DNA from: a bacterium HR33
GTDB taxonomy: Bacteria > Gemmatimonadota > Gemmatimonadetes > Gemmatimonadales > GWC2-71-9
Assembly (NCBI GenBank): GCA_002923375.1
Contig: BEIJ01000001.1
Span: forward strand, 744,001-808,000
Direction: 5' to 3'
Length of the DNA stretch: 64,000 nucleotides
In this document: in pieces, positions 17,721 through 26,342 of the stretch
How the letters are laid out: each line of letters begins with the position of its first letter
Position numbering within the stretch: the stretch's first letter is position 1
Notes under the pieces: generated by a model
The model's database searches: none
Seen by the model: only the letters and a program-made list of their open reading frames with translations
What the model was told of the DNA's origin: nothing
Made by a program: the position numbers and the translations under genes

Positions 17721-19025
17721 ATGACAAGAGAGCAAGCAACCCACTGCTCCGCATGTTCGAGCCCGGGCCCGAGAATCACCCGCAGAGTGTTCGTCAAGGC
17801 CTCGGGGATCGCCTTGGTGGGTTTGGGGCTGGACCCGATTTTCCTCACCCGCGCCGCCTATGCCGTGAAAAGAAGTCCGTCGGCACGGGGGAAGACCCTG
17901 GTGTGCATCTTTCAGCGCGGGGCGGTGGACGGGCTGAACATGATAGTCCCCCACGGTGAGGAGATTTACTACCGCGAGCGCCCCCGCATAGCGGTGCCCC
18001 GACCCGGAAAACCGGGAGGCGCCATCGATTTGGACGGTCACTTTGGAATGCATCCGGCTCTGGAACCCTTGGAGCCGTATTACCGGAACGGAACGCTCGC
18101 AGTGGTGCACGCCGTCGGATCGCCCGATCCCACCCGCAGCCACTTCGAGGCGCAGGACTACATGGAAACCGGGACTCCGGGAATCAAATCTACTGGAGAC
18201 GGGTGGCTCAATCGTTACCTGGCTCACGCCCGCGAACACCGGGACACTCCTTTCCGCGGAGTCGCCATAGGCCGGGAGCTGCCGCGGGCCTTACGGGGAG
18301 CGGCTCCCGCTTTGGCCCTAGAGAATTTGGAAACCTTCGGCGTCAGGGCTCCGGATCGGGCTAGGGACCGCCTGACCCGGGCTTTCGAAGAACTTTACTC
18401 CGCTTCGAGTACCGGGTTGGTTGCAACCTCGTCGGCCGAAGCCCTGGAAGCGATTAAAATGCTCCGCGAGATCGATCCCGAACGGTATCGGCCTGCGGCG
18501 GGAGCGGAGTATCCGGCAAGTCCCCTGGGCCGGTCTTTGAGACAGATCGCGCAGCTCATCAAGGCGGATCTGGGGGTGGAAGTAGCCTTCGCCGATGTGG
18601 GCGGGTGGGATACTCACGTCAACCAGGGCGGGAGTGAGGGCCAGCTGGCGGCGAGACTCAGGGATTTCGCCCAGAGCCTGGCGGCCTTTGCCCGCGACCT
18701 CGGCGAGCGGCTGGCCGATGTGGTGGTGCTCACGATGAGCGAATTCGGCCGCACGGTGGCGGAAAACGGGAACCTCGGCACCGATCACGGCCGGGCCACC
18801 GCTATGCTGGTCTTGGGAGGGGCGACCCGGGGCGGCCGGGTCTTGGGACGCTGGCCCACGCTGGATCCGGCGCGGCGCTTCGAGGGGAGAGACCTAGCGG
18901 TGACTACCGACTTCCGCGATCTCTTCGGAGAGGTCCTGGTGAAACATCTGGGCCCGGCCGATCTGAGCGCCATCTTCCCCGGGTTCGACGCTGCACCAGA
19001 GCGCTGGCCCGGCGTTTTCGGCTGA
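17721..19025 (+). CDS. DUF1501 family protein, Tat-exported
   Basis: A 434-residue DUF1501 protein related to alkaline-phosphatase-fold/sulfatase-like enzymes. It has a twin-arginine signal (ITRRVFVKASG) followed by a hydrophobic stretch, then LVCIFQRGAVDGLNMIVP, FADVGGWDTHVNQGG and VVVLTMSEFGRTV. ATG 17721 follows GGGAGG; ATGs at 17703 and 17706 overlap the DUF1800 stop and are alternatives. Tat export implies folding, perhaps metal insertion, before secretion. It is coupled to the DUF1800 gene; the function is unknown. Confidence 0.88.
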   Translation: MTREQATHCSACSSPGPRITRRVFVKASGIALVGLGLDPIFLTRAAYAVKRSPSARGKTLVCIFQRGAVDGLNMIVPHGEEIYYRERPRIAVPRPGKPGGAIDLDGHFGMHPALEPLEPYYRNGTLAVVHAVGSPDPTRSHFEAQDYMETGTPGIKSTGDGWLNRYLAHAREHRDTPFRGVAIGRELPRALRGAAPALALENLETFGVRAPDRARDRLTRAFEELYSASSTGLVATSSAEALEAIKMLREIDPERYRPAAGAEYPASPLGRSLRQIAQLIKADLGVEVAFADVGGWDTHVNQGGSEGQLAARLRDFAQSLAAFARDLGERLADVVVLTMSEFGRTVAENGNLGTDHGRATAMLVLGGATRGGRVLGRWPTLDPARRFEGRDLAVTTDFRDLFGEVLVKHLGPADLSAIFPGFDAAPERWPGVFG

Positions 19026-19169
19026 AACCGCCGACCAATACAACAGCGCACGTGTAACCCCTCGCCTCAGAGCTAAGGGCAGGCCGCTTGGGAACCGCGT
19101 CCCGCAAAAAGGGTACCGGTCCGCCCCTACCCTAGAGCGGAGAAGTATCCGGCCCTATACTGTTGTGCC

Positions 19170-19883
19170 ATGGACCTCAAAGACAGAATCTGCGTCGTCA
19201 CGGGCGCTACCGAAGGCATCGGCAAGGCGATCGCCTCGGCCCTCGCCGGGAAAGGCGCCAAGCTCGCCATCTGCTCCCGTACCCCTTCCAAGGTGGAGCG
19301 AACCGTAGCCGAACTCTCGAAAAACGGCGTGACCGTGGTGGGACGCGCGTGCAACGTGGCCGATCCCGATCAGGTTAGAGAATTCGCCGCGTTCGTTCGG
19401 GCTCGGCTCGGACCGGCGGAAGTTTTGGTCAACAACGCGGGGATCGGACACTTCGCCGACGTGGAAGAGATGAGCCTCGAACAGTTCGACGAAATATTCG
19501 CGGTCAACGTCCGCGGGATCTTTCTCATGACCAAAGCGTTCCTGGGCGACATGAAGCGCATGGGCAGGGGCGATATAGTGAACATCGCCTCCTTGGCGGG
19601 AAGGAACGCTGTAGCCGGAGGAGCGGCGTACGCCGCGTCCAAGCATGCGGTTTTGGGTTTTTCCAAATCCCTGATGCTCGAGGTGCGAAAGTACAATATC
19701 CGGGTCATCGCGATCTGTCCCGGCACGGTGGTGACGCCGTTTTTCGGGCGAGGGCCGGGGAGGATCCAGCGCCCCGCGCGCAAACTCATGCCCGAGGACG
19801 TAGCCCACGCAGTGATTGCGGCGCTGGAGGTGGCGGACCGGGCCATGATCTCCGAACTGGACATCCGCCCCACGAACCCTTAG
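19170..19883 (+). CDS. Short-chain dehydrogenase/reductase (SDR)
   Basis: A 237-residue classical SDR with nucleotide-binding VTGATEGIGKAIA, the NNAGIG motif, and the catalytic Ser/Tyr/Lys arrangement (IASLAG then AAYAASKHAVLG). Oxidises or reduces an alcohol/ketone with NAD(P); the substrate cannot be inferred. A TATACT element ends only nine bases before the ATG and no Shine-Dalgarno sequence is present, so the transcript may be leaderless. The NUDIX gene follows 17 bases downstream. Confidence 0.88.
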   Translation: MDLKDRICVVTGATEGIGKAIASALAGKGAKLAICSRTPSKVERTVAELSKNGVTVVGRACNVADPDQVREFAAFVRARLGPAEVLVNNAGIGHFADVEEMSLEQFDEIFAVNVRGIFLMTKAFLGDMKRMGRGDIVNIASLAGRNAVAGGAAYAASKHAVLGFSKSLMLEVRKYNIRVIAICPGTVVTPFFGRGPGRIQRPARKLMPEDVAHAVIAALEVADRAMISELDIRPTNP

Positions 19884-19900
19884 TCGGCGAGCGGGGGCCG

Positions 19901-20380
19901 GTGAGCGAGGCTGAAGAGGTGAGGCGAGTCTCGGCCGGCCTGCTCATGTACCGCAAGACCCCTCGCGGGATTGAGGTTCTGCTGGTCCACCCGGGCGGGC
20001 CGTTTTGGCGCAACAAAGATCGGGGAGCCTGGAGCATACCCAAGGGAGAGGCGGAGGATGGCGAAGACCTCCTGGCGGCCGCCCGCCGGGAGTTCGAAGA
20101 GGAAACCGGGCTCAGCGCCGAGGGGCCGTTTGTGCCCCTCGCGCCGGTAAAGCAAAAAGGAGGGAAGAAAGTTTACGCCTGGGCCTTCGAGGGCGACTGT
20201 GATCCTTCCGCGATCAAAAGCAACCAGTTCCAGATGGAGTGGCCCAGAGGCTCGGGCAAGCTCCAAAGCTTTCCCGAGATCGACCGCGCGGCTTTTTTCG
20301 CTATCGAAGAGGCGAAGCTCCGAATCAACCCGGCCCAGGCCGCATTCCTCGAAGAGCTCCAGACTAAGCTCGGCTCTTGA
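19901..20380 (+). CDS. NUDIX hydrolase
   Basis: A 159-residue NUDIX protein. The NUDIX box is complete: GEAEDGEDLLAAARREFEEETGL. The N-terminal RVSAGLLMYRKTPRGIEVLLVHPGGPFW and the WSIPKGE segment resemble diadenosine polyphosphate or nucleotide-sugar hydrolases. GTG start at 19901. It probably shares a transcript with the SDR gene. The 3' end overlaps the convergent msrA by 17 bases. A house-cleaning pyrophosphatase is likely; the specific substrate is uncertain. Confidence 0.9.
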   Translation: MSEAEEVRRVSAGLLMYRKTPRGIEVLLVHPGGPFWRNKDRGAWSIPKGEAEDGEDLLAAARREFEEETGLSAEGPFVPLAPVKQKGGKKVYAWAFEGDCDPSAIKSNQFQMEWPRGSGKLQSFPEIDRAAFFAIEEAKLRINPAQAAFLEELQTKLGS

Positions 20381-20900
20381 GCTTGCTCGAGTAGAGCGAT
20401 CTCAGTTTGGCCACCTTGGGAGCGACGATCATCCTGCAGTAGGCCTGCTCGGGGTTTCTCCGGTAGTAGTCCTTGTGATACTCCTCGGCAGGATAAAACG
20501 CTTTCAGAGGAACGACCTCCGTGACGATCGGGTCTTTCCAGACTCCCGCCGCTTCCAACTCGGCTATGACTTGGCGGGCGATGCGTTCCTGTTCGGGCGT
20601 GTGATAAAAAATCGCCGAACGGTACTGCGTACCCACGTCCGGGCCTTGCCGGTTGAGGGTTGTGGGATCGTGCACGGTGAAAAAGATCTCCAAAAGCTCC
20701 CGGTAAGAAATCGTTCCAGGGTCGAAGTTGATCTGCACCGCCTCAGCATGTCCGGTGGTCCCCGTACATACCTGCTCGTAAGTCGGGTTCGCCACATAAC
20801 CGCCGGCATAGCCGGGCTGCACACTTTGCACGCCTCGAAGTTCCTGGAAAACTGCTTCCAGGCACCAGAAACATCCGCCTGCTAGAGTAGCCGTATCCAT
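20364..20900 (-). CDS. msrA: Peptide methionine sulfoxide reductase A
   Basis: Reduces methionine-S-sulfoxide in proteins. The 178-residue protein has the active-site motif GGCFWCLEAVF at its N-terminus and the family segments YAGGYVANPTYEQV, TGHAEAVQI and YHKDYYRRNPEQAYC. No MsrB domain is fused and none is adjacent. ATG at 20900 faces a cytochrome c gene across a 50-base divergent intergenic region that must hold both promoters. Confidence 0.95.
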   Translation of the reverse strand: MDTATLAGGCFWCLEAVFQELRGVQSVQPGYAGGYVANPTYEQVCTGTTGHAEAVQINFDPGTISYRELLEIFFTVHDPTTLNRQGPDVGTQYRSAIFYHTPEQERIARQVIAELEAAGVWKDPIVTEVVPLKAFYPAEEYHKDYYRRNPEQAYCRMIVAPKVAKLRSLYSSKLKSRA

Positions 20901-20950
20901 CTCTCGACTTGCGCTAAAGTTGGATCCAATCTATATGATGGTACGTTAAT

Positions 20951-21397
20951 ATGGTTCCCTCCCTCAACCTTCGCGGGGTGCGTTCCGTGCCGGTTCTGGC
21001 GCTGGTTCTTTGGCTCGTACGGGTTCCGGGTGCCGAGGCGCAGAACGATGTCTCTTTGCCGCTCGCAAGAAGCGTCCTCGACAGCGTTTATACAGCAGCC
21101 CAGGCGCAACGGGGAGAGGCAAGCTTCAAGCAGATCTGCACCGAGTGCCACACCGCCGGGCAGTTCAGCGGCTCCGGTTTCATCACCGCCTGGCGGGGAG
21201 CGCCCCTTTACCAGCTCTTCGACCTCATACGGACCACGATGCCCAACGACTTTCCGGGCTCTCTGCCGGCGCAAACCTACGCCGACATCGTGGCGTACAT
21301 CCTGAAGCTGAACCAATATCCGGCGGGCCAAAAGGAGCTCGCGCCCGATCCCGACTCCCTCAAAGCGATCAGGATAGAACCTCCCCGCTCACCCTGA
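20951..21397 (+). CDS. Exported monohaem cytochrome c
   Basis: A 148-residue class I cytochrome c with an N-terminal signal peptide (VLALVLWLVRVPGAEA) and one haem site, CTECH, at about residues 63-67. A likely distal methionine lies in TTMPNDFPGSL. The domain resembles the small c-type domains of alcohol or sorbosone dehydrogenase partners. A TATATG/TATGAT element lies 11-14 bases before the ATG with TTGCGC further upstream and no ribosome-binding site, so the mRNA may start very near the ATG. The redox partner is unknown; the convergent flavoprotein is a candidate. Confidence 0.87.
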   Translation: MVPSLNLRGVRSVPVLALVLWLVRVPGAEAQNDVSLPLARSVLDSVYTAAQAQRGEASFKQICTECHTAGQFSGSGFITAWRGAPLYQLFDLIRTTMPNDFPGSLPAQTYADIVAYILKLNQYPAGQKELAPDPDSLKAIRIEPPRSP

Positions 21398-21405
21398 GGT
21401 CCGTT

Positions 21406-22767
21406 TTACCCGCCGAAATCTTCGAACCGCTGAGTCGGCTCGAACTTTTCTTCCTTCAGCCTGAACTCGGCGTCCAGCACCGGGTCGGTCCTCCGGCCCA
21501 GGACCCGGCGCGCGATGTACTCCCCGATCACGGGGCCCAATTTGAACCCCTCGGCCGAGCCGCCTCCGGCGATCCAGACGTTGTCCAATCCCGGATACCG
21601 ATCTACTATGGGATTCCGATCCACGCTGCTCTCGTAATGGCAGGCGTAGGTGGCGACTATAGGAGCGTCGGCCAGATCCGGGAATCGCTCCTCTACAAAA
21701 GCGCGGGGTCCTTCTTGAGCCTCGGGGGGCACCCACCGCACCGACAAGTCGGGATCGAACTCCGAGGGAGGACGTGGCGGAGGTTCCCTCGGTTCTTGGG
21801 CTCCTTCTTGGGCTTCGGCACGCCGCCGGCTGCCGCCCCTTACGCGAAAGCCCCGGTTGTCGGGTCCCAGCGCCGGCCAACCGGTAACGCCGGGGAAGTT
21901 GAAAGAAGGCAGATTGGGAAAGGTGAAGCGCTCGTCCCCCGGAGGGGTCCCGAAGTAGATCACCCTGCCCAAGGGAGTGCGCAAGCGATCTTCCATGACC
22001 TCCGGCAGAACCTTCGGCAGCCAAGGGCCGCAAGCGAAGACGTACTGGCCCGCCGACAAAGACTCTTTTCCGTCGAGGACTATGTGGTCCAGCCTGCCGC
22101 TGGACCGCGGTCCCAGGGTCGCCTTCGCGATCACCAAGTTTCCTCCGCTTTGCCGAAAACTTTCCGCCACCACTTCGCACGACCGGCGGGCCCGCGCCAC
22201 CCCGGCTCGAGGCTCGTATAGCGCAGCGTTCATCCCCTCCACGTTGATCTGCGGCCACCGGTAACGCACCTCCTCGATGCTCAGCACCTCGTAAGGAATC
22301 CCCAGCTTGTCCCAGGAAGCCCGATTGTTGACTATGAACCGGTCCTCGGGATCGGCCCTGAGGATCAGATCGCCGGTATTGAAGAACAGATGCATCTTGA
22401 AGGGCCGCGCCCACTCCTCTTCCCACTCCATCCACCGATCGATCGCCTCGTTGGCCAGCCGTACCCACAGCTCCCGCTCGGCATAGGAGCTCCTGATTCC
22501 CCGGGTTTCGTCTCCTGACGTGGCGCGAGAGTTGCCCGGCCCGTATTGATCCACCAGCACCACTGAAGCACCCATCCTTCTCAGGTGAAACGCGGTCCAC
22601 CCTCCAAAGGCTCCCGCCCCGATCACCGCCACATCCGGCAGGTTTCGGCCGATCGCCGGAATTCCTACGCTCAACGCACCCGGCGATCGTGCGGCGCAAC
22701 CGCCGACCGCCAAGATCCCGACCTGAACGCCGGCAGCCTTCAAAAATTCCCGCCTGTCCAGTGCCAT
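21406..22767 (-). CDS. FAD-dependent oxidoreductase (DAO family), Tat/lipoprotein signal
   Basis: A 453-residue DAO/sarcosine-oxidase-like flavoprotein. The start at 22767 follows GGGGGAG and gives a twin-arginine-like N-terminus (LDRREFLKAAG) and a possible lipobox (VGGCAA). The FAD dinucleotide motif is VAVIGAGAFGGWTAFHL, and the C-terminal GGSAEGFKLGPVIGEYIA also fits FAD binding. It probably oxidises a secondary amine or amino acid in the periplasm and may pass electrons to a carrier such as the convergent cytochrome c. Substrate unknown. Confidence 0.85.
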   Translation of the reverse strand: MALDRREFLKAAGVQVGILAVGGCAARSPGALSVGIPAIGRNLPDVAVIGAGAFGGWTAFHLRRMGASVVLVDQYGPGNSRATSGDETRGIRSSYAERELWVRLANEAIDRWMEWEEEWARPFKMHLFFNTGDLILRADPEDRFIVNNRASWDKLGIPYEVLSIEEVRYRWPQINVEGMNAALYEPRAGVARARRSCEVVAESFRQSGGNLVIAKATLGPRSSGRLDHIVLDGKESLSAGQYVFACGPWLPKVLPEVMEDRLRTPLGRVIYFGTPPGDERFTFPNLPSFNFPGVTGWPALGPDNRGFRVRGGSRRRAEAQEGAQEPREPPPRPPSEFDPDLSVRWVPPEAQEGPRAFVEERFPDLADAPIVATYACHYESSVDRNPIVDRYPGLDNVWIAGGGSAEGFKLGPVIGEYIARRVLGRRTDPVLDAEFRLKEEKFEPTQRFEDFGG

Positions 22768-22883
22768 CGAACTCCCCCTACTGCTCTTTTGGCCACGCCA
22801 ATTATGCCTTCGCTGCAAGCTTCCCTCAACCGGGCCGCCCCGTCCTTGCCGGCCGCGAGCTGCGGCCGTATTTCTACCCCCTC

Positions 22884-22970
22884 GACGCAGCTAGGTGGAT
22901 CCTGACCGGATTTCACAACCTGATATTGAGTCCTATGGCGAGAGCCTTGACGCAGCTAGGTGGATCCTGA
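22884..22970 (+). repeat. Pair of 22-base direct repeats upstream of the cyclodeaminase gene
   Basis: The 22-base sequence beginning GACGCAGCTAGG and ending TGGATCCTGA occurs exactly at 22884-22905 and 22949-22970, 65 bases apart, just before the ATG at 22993. The two copies are followed by CCGG and ACCGG. It could be an activator or repressor binding pair, or a small local duplication. The 225-base gap holds no other recognised feature. Confidence 0.7.
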
Positions 22971-22992
22971 ACCGGTAACCGACCCGGGCGGC

Positions 22993-24000
22993 ATGAAAGT
23001 ACTGATCGTCAACCAGCAAGAAGTGGCCCGGCTTCTGCCGATGCCGGAGTGCATCGAGGCCATGGCGCAGGCGTTGAAAGCCCTCGCCGAAGGCAAAGTG
23101 GTCCTGCCGCTCCGCCAAGTGATGGTGCTGCCCGACAAGAAGGCCGCCCTGGCGTCCATGCCCGCGTACTCTCAGGCGCTCAACGCGATCGGCGTGAAGG
23201 TGATCACCGTCTTCCCGGACAACACCGGCACGCAATACGACTCCCACCAGGGCGCAGTGCTTCTCTTCGAGGCGGAGCACGGGAGTTTGAGGGCGATCGT
23301 GGACGCCAGCGAAGTGACCGCCATACGCACCGCCGCGGTTTCCGCCGTAGCCACCCGGCTCCTCGCGCGGGAAGACGCGGGTGATCTCGCGATTCTGGGC
23401 TCCGGGGTCCAAGCCCGCACCCATCTGGAAGCGATGCTCCAGGTACGCAAGATCCGGCGGATCCGAGTGTGGAGCCGGACTCCGGAGCACGCCCGGACCT
23501 TCGCCGAGCGCGAGTCGAGGCGGCACGCGGTGGAGATCGAGCCGGCCAACTCCGCCCGGGGCGCGGTTAGGGGCGCGGACATCATTTGCACCGCGACATC
23601 TTCCAGAGAACCGGTTCTCAAGGGCGATTGGGTCTCTCCCGGAGCGCACATCAATGCGGTAGGGGCAAGCCTTCCAACCGCCAGAGAACTGGATACGGAG
23701 CTGGTAAAACGGTGTCGCCTTTTCGTGGACCGCAGGGAATCGGCGCTGAACGAGGCGGGTGATTTTCTCATTCCGCGCTCCGAAGGCGCTATCGGCGACG
23801 ACCACATCCAAGGAGAGATCGGGGAGATACTGGCGGGTAAAATCGCCGGGAGGAAGTCCGCCAAGGAGATTACCCTCTTCAAGTCCTTGGGGCTGGCGGT
23901 TGAGGACCTGGCCTCGGTGGAGCACATCTACCGCCGGGCGCTGGAAGAGAGAACCGGAACCTGGGTGGAACTGGGCGGCGGCAGGCGTGAAGGAGCTTGA
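22993..24000 (+). CDS. Ornithine cyclodeaminase / mu-crystallin family protein
   Basis: A 335-residue OCD-family NAD(P)-binding protein. Motifs include LPMPECIEAMAQAL, TAIRTAAVSAVATRLLAR, the nucleotide-binding LAILGSGVQARTHLEAM and GAHINAVGASLP. Members deaminate ornithine or reduce cyclic imines and ketimines. ATG 22993 is chosen over the upstream GTG at 22961, which lies inside the direct repeat. It overlaps the downstream PLP dehydratase by 14 bases. The pair resembles EutC/EutB of hydroxyectoine breakdown in length and order, but other OCD/dehydratase pairs exist. Confidence 0.87.
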   Translation: MKVLIVNQQEVARLLPMPECIEAMAQALKALAEGKVVLPLRQVMVLPDKKAALASMPAYSQALNAIGVKVITVFPDNTGTQYDSHQGAVLLFEAEHGSLRAIVDASEVTAIRTAAVSAVATRLLAREDAGDLAILGSGVQARTHLEAMLQVRKIRRIRVWSRTPEHARTFAERESRRHAVEIEPANSARGAVRGADIICTATSSREPVLKGDWVSPGAHINAVGASLPTARELDTELVKRCRLFVDRRESALNEAGDFLIPRSEGAIGDDHIQGEIGEILAGKIAGRKSAKEITLFKSLGLAVEDLASVEHIYRRALEERTGTWVELGGGRREGA

Positions 24001-24949
24001 GCCGATACCGCTGGAGGAGATCCGCGCCGCCCGCGAACGGCTCCGCAAGCTGGTCGTCCGCACGCCTCTGGTACCCTTGAATCGGGACCGGCCCGGGACC
24101 GAGATCTACCTCAAGCTCGAGAACCTGCAGCCGATCGGATCGTTCAAGATTCGCGGAGCGGGAAACGCCCTGCTTGCCGCTTCGCCGGAACGCTTGCGCG
24201 GCGGGGTTTACACCACCAGCGCGGGGAACATGGCTCAGGGGGTAGCCTGGCACGCGCGCAGGATGGGGATCCCGGCAACCGCAGTGGTGCCGGACCACGC
24301 TCCACACGCCAAACTACTGGCGCTAGAACAACTCGGCATGAGGGTCATCAAAGTGCCCTTCGATAGGTGGTGGCAGGCCGTTCTGGAGCACCGCTATCCC
24401 GGCCTTGAGGGCTTTTTCGTACACCCGGTGTCGGATCCTGCGGTAATAGCCGGAAACGGCACCATCGGTTTGGAAATTCTGGAAGACCTGCCCCAGGTGG
24501 ACGCAGTGGTGGTTCCCTATGGGGGAGGCGGGCTGAGCGCGGGCATAGCCTGCGCGATCCGAGCATTAAAGCCCTCGGTGCGGATTTTCGCCTGCGAGGT
24601 GGATACCGCCGCCCCGCTGGCCGCTTCCCTCGCGGCCGGATCCCCGCAGCAGGTAGCCTACACGCCCAGTTTTGTTGACGGCATAGGCTCCAGCAGCCTT
24701 TTGCCGGAAATGTGGCCTTTGGTCCGGAAGGTTCTGGCGGGCTCGCTGGTGGTCACACTGCAGCAGGTGGCAGACGCGGTACGGCTTCTGGCGACCGCCA
24801 ACCGGGTAATAGCCGAAGGAGCGGGAGCGGCCCCGGTGGCGGCTGTGCTCTCCGGGATGGCGGGGGAAGGAAAGATCGTCTGCGTCGTATCCGGCGGGAA
24901 CATCGATCCCGCCAAGCTTGCAGCGATCCTGGAAGGCAGGCCTATTTGA
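23987..24949 (+). CDS. PLP-dependent threonine/serine dehydratase-like enzyme
   Basis: A 320-residue fold-type II PLP enzyme. PLP lysine lies in PIGSFKIRGAGNALL; the phosphate-binding loop is PYGGGGLSAG; TTSAGNMAQGVAW is the substrate loop. The GTG at 23987 overlaps the cyclodeaminase stop, so the two are coupled. There is no C-terminal ACT regulatory domain, so it is catabolic-type: serine/threonine dehydratase, serine racemase or EutB-like. The 3' end overlaps the convergent aldehyde dehydrogenase by eight bases. Confidence 0.87.
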   Translation: MKELEPIPLEEIRAARERLRKLVVRTPLVPLNRDRPGTEIYLKLENLQPIGSFKIRGAGNALLAASPERLRGGVYTTSAGNMAQGVAWHARRMGIPATAVVPDHAPHAKLLALEQLGMRVIKVPFDRWWQAVLEHRYPGLEGFFVHPVSDPAVIAGNGTIGLEILEDLPQVDAVVVPYGGGGLSAGIACAIRALKPSVRIFACEVDTAAPLAASLAAGSPQQVAYTPSFVDGIGSSSLLPEMWPLVRKVLAGSLVVTLQQVADAVRLLATANRVIAEGAGAAPVAAVLSGMAGEGKIVCVVSGGNIDPAKLAAILEGRPI

Positions 24950-26342
24950 CCCACACCGTCTTGACGTTTACGAACTCCCGGATACCGAAGATCGCGAGTT
25001 CTCTTCCGTAACCCGATTCTTTAATTCCTCCAAAGGGGAGCCTGGGATCGGATCGCACCAGAGCGTTGACGAAGCAAGACCCGGCTTCCAATCGGTCGCG
25101 GGCTATCCGCTCGCCCCGCTCCACATCCTTGGTGAAAACCGCCGCTCCCAAGCCGAAGGAGCTGTCGTTGGCGATGCGTATCGCATCTTCCTCGTCCTTT
25201 GCCTCAATGATGGCGGCCACGGGACCGAACAGTTCTTCGTCGTACGCCGGCATCCCTTTGCGGACACCCGCGAGAACCGTGGGCGGGTAGAACGCACCGG
25301 GTCCTTTGGGGATCTCTCCTCCCAGAAGCAGCATTGCTCCTTTCGCCAGACTGCGCTTCACCTGCCGGTGAAGCTGGTCCCTGAGATCTTCTCTCGCCTG
25401 GGGCCCTAAGTCGACACCCGGCTCGAACGGATCCCCCATCTTCTTGGCTCTCATCGTTTCCACGTAGCGCTCGGTGAACTCCCCGATGATCGGCTTCACC
25501 ACGATGAACCGCTTGGCCGCAATGCAGCTCTGGCCGCCGTTGATCAGCCGGCTGTTTACACAGGTTTCCACTGCGAGCCCCAGATCCGCATCCTCCAGGA
25601 CCACGTACGGGTCGCTGCCGCCGAGCTCCAGCACCGTCTTCTTGACCACAGCACCGGCCTGCGCCGCTACCGCCTTGCCCGCGGGGGTGCTGCCGGTCAG
25701 GGTCACCGCTTTGATCGCCGGGTGCCGGATAATCTCTTTGACCCTGCCGGATCCCACGAGCAGCGTACCGAACAGGCCTTCAGGGAATCCGGCTTCCCGG
25801 AAAATCTTTTCGATCTCCAGCGCGCAGCCGAAGACGTTGGAGGCGTGTTTCAAGACGGCGGCATTTCCCGCCATCAAAGCCGGCGCGGCGAAGCGGAACA
25901 CCTGCCAGAACGGAAAGTTCCAGGGCATGATCGCCAGTACGGTCCCCAAGGGCCGATATGCGACGTAGCTCTTGGAGGCGTCCGTTGCCACCGCCTCGTC
26001 CGCTAAAAACCTCTCGGCGTTTTCCGCGTAGTACTCGCACGCCCAAGCGCACTTTTCAGCTTCGGCTTTCCCTTGAGGGAGCGGTTTGCCCATCTCCGTG
26101 GCCATGAGTTCGGCATAAGCCCCGGCGTTGGCCCTCAGAATCTCCGCCGCGCGGCGCATGAACTTCGCGCGTTCGGAAAATTCGGTCTCTCTCCACTCCA
26201 GCCAGGCCCGCTCCGCTTTTTGGATGACCGCCTCCACCTCTCGGGAGGAAGCCTCGCGATAGCGCGCCACCACCTTTCCGTTCGAAGGGTTTACGGTTCG
26301 AATGACCGATCTGGAAGCTTTGGTAGCAGTGCTCGATCTCAC
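24942..26342 (-). CDS. NAD(P)-dependent aldehyde dehydrogenase (succinate-semialdehyde type)
   Basis: A 466-residue aldehyde dehydrogenase. Key parts: IMPWNFPFWQVFRF, cofactor-binding TGSTPAGKAVAAQAG, the glutamate in LELGGSDPYVVL, the catalytic cysteine in NGGQSCIAAKRF, and FGGIKESGYGRELA. The length and ETEMGKPLP-like N-terminus (MATEMGKPLPQGKAE) fit the succinate-semialdehyde dehydrogenase group. GTG start with AGGAGG seven bases upstream. It overlaps the ndh stop (GTGA) and is probably cotranscribed with it, so the NADH made here could be reoxidised by the upstream gene product. Confidence 0.88.
   Translation of the reverse strand: MRSSTATKASRSVIRTVNPSNGKVVARYREASSREVEAVIQKAERAWLEWRETEFSERAKFMRRAAEILRANAGAYAELMATEMGKPLPQGKAEAEKCAWACEYYAENAERFLADEAVATDASKSYVAYRPLGTVLAIMPWNFPFWQVFRFAAPALMAGNAAVLKHASNVFGCALEIEKIFREAGFPEGLFGTLLVGSGRVKEIIRHPAIKAVTLTGSTPAGKAVAAQAGAVVKKTVLELGGSDPYVVLEDADLGLAVETCVNSRLINGGQSCIAAKRFIVVKPIIGEFTERYVETMRAKKMGDPFEPGVDLGPQAREDLRDQLHRQVKRSLAKGAMLLLGGEIPKGPGAFYPPTVLAGVRKGMPAYDEELFGPVAAIIEAKDEEDAIRIANDSSFGLGAAVFTKDVERGERIARDRLEAGSCFVNALVRSDPRLPFGGIKESGYGRELAIFGIREFVNVKTVWVK

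Noticed and set aside
22884-22970. CRISPR array or insertion-sequence ends
   Set aside because: Only two copies of a direct repeat, no further spacers, no inverted ends and no transposase or cas gene nearby.
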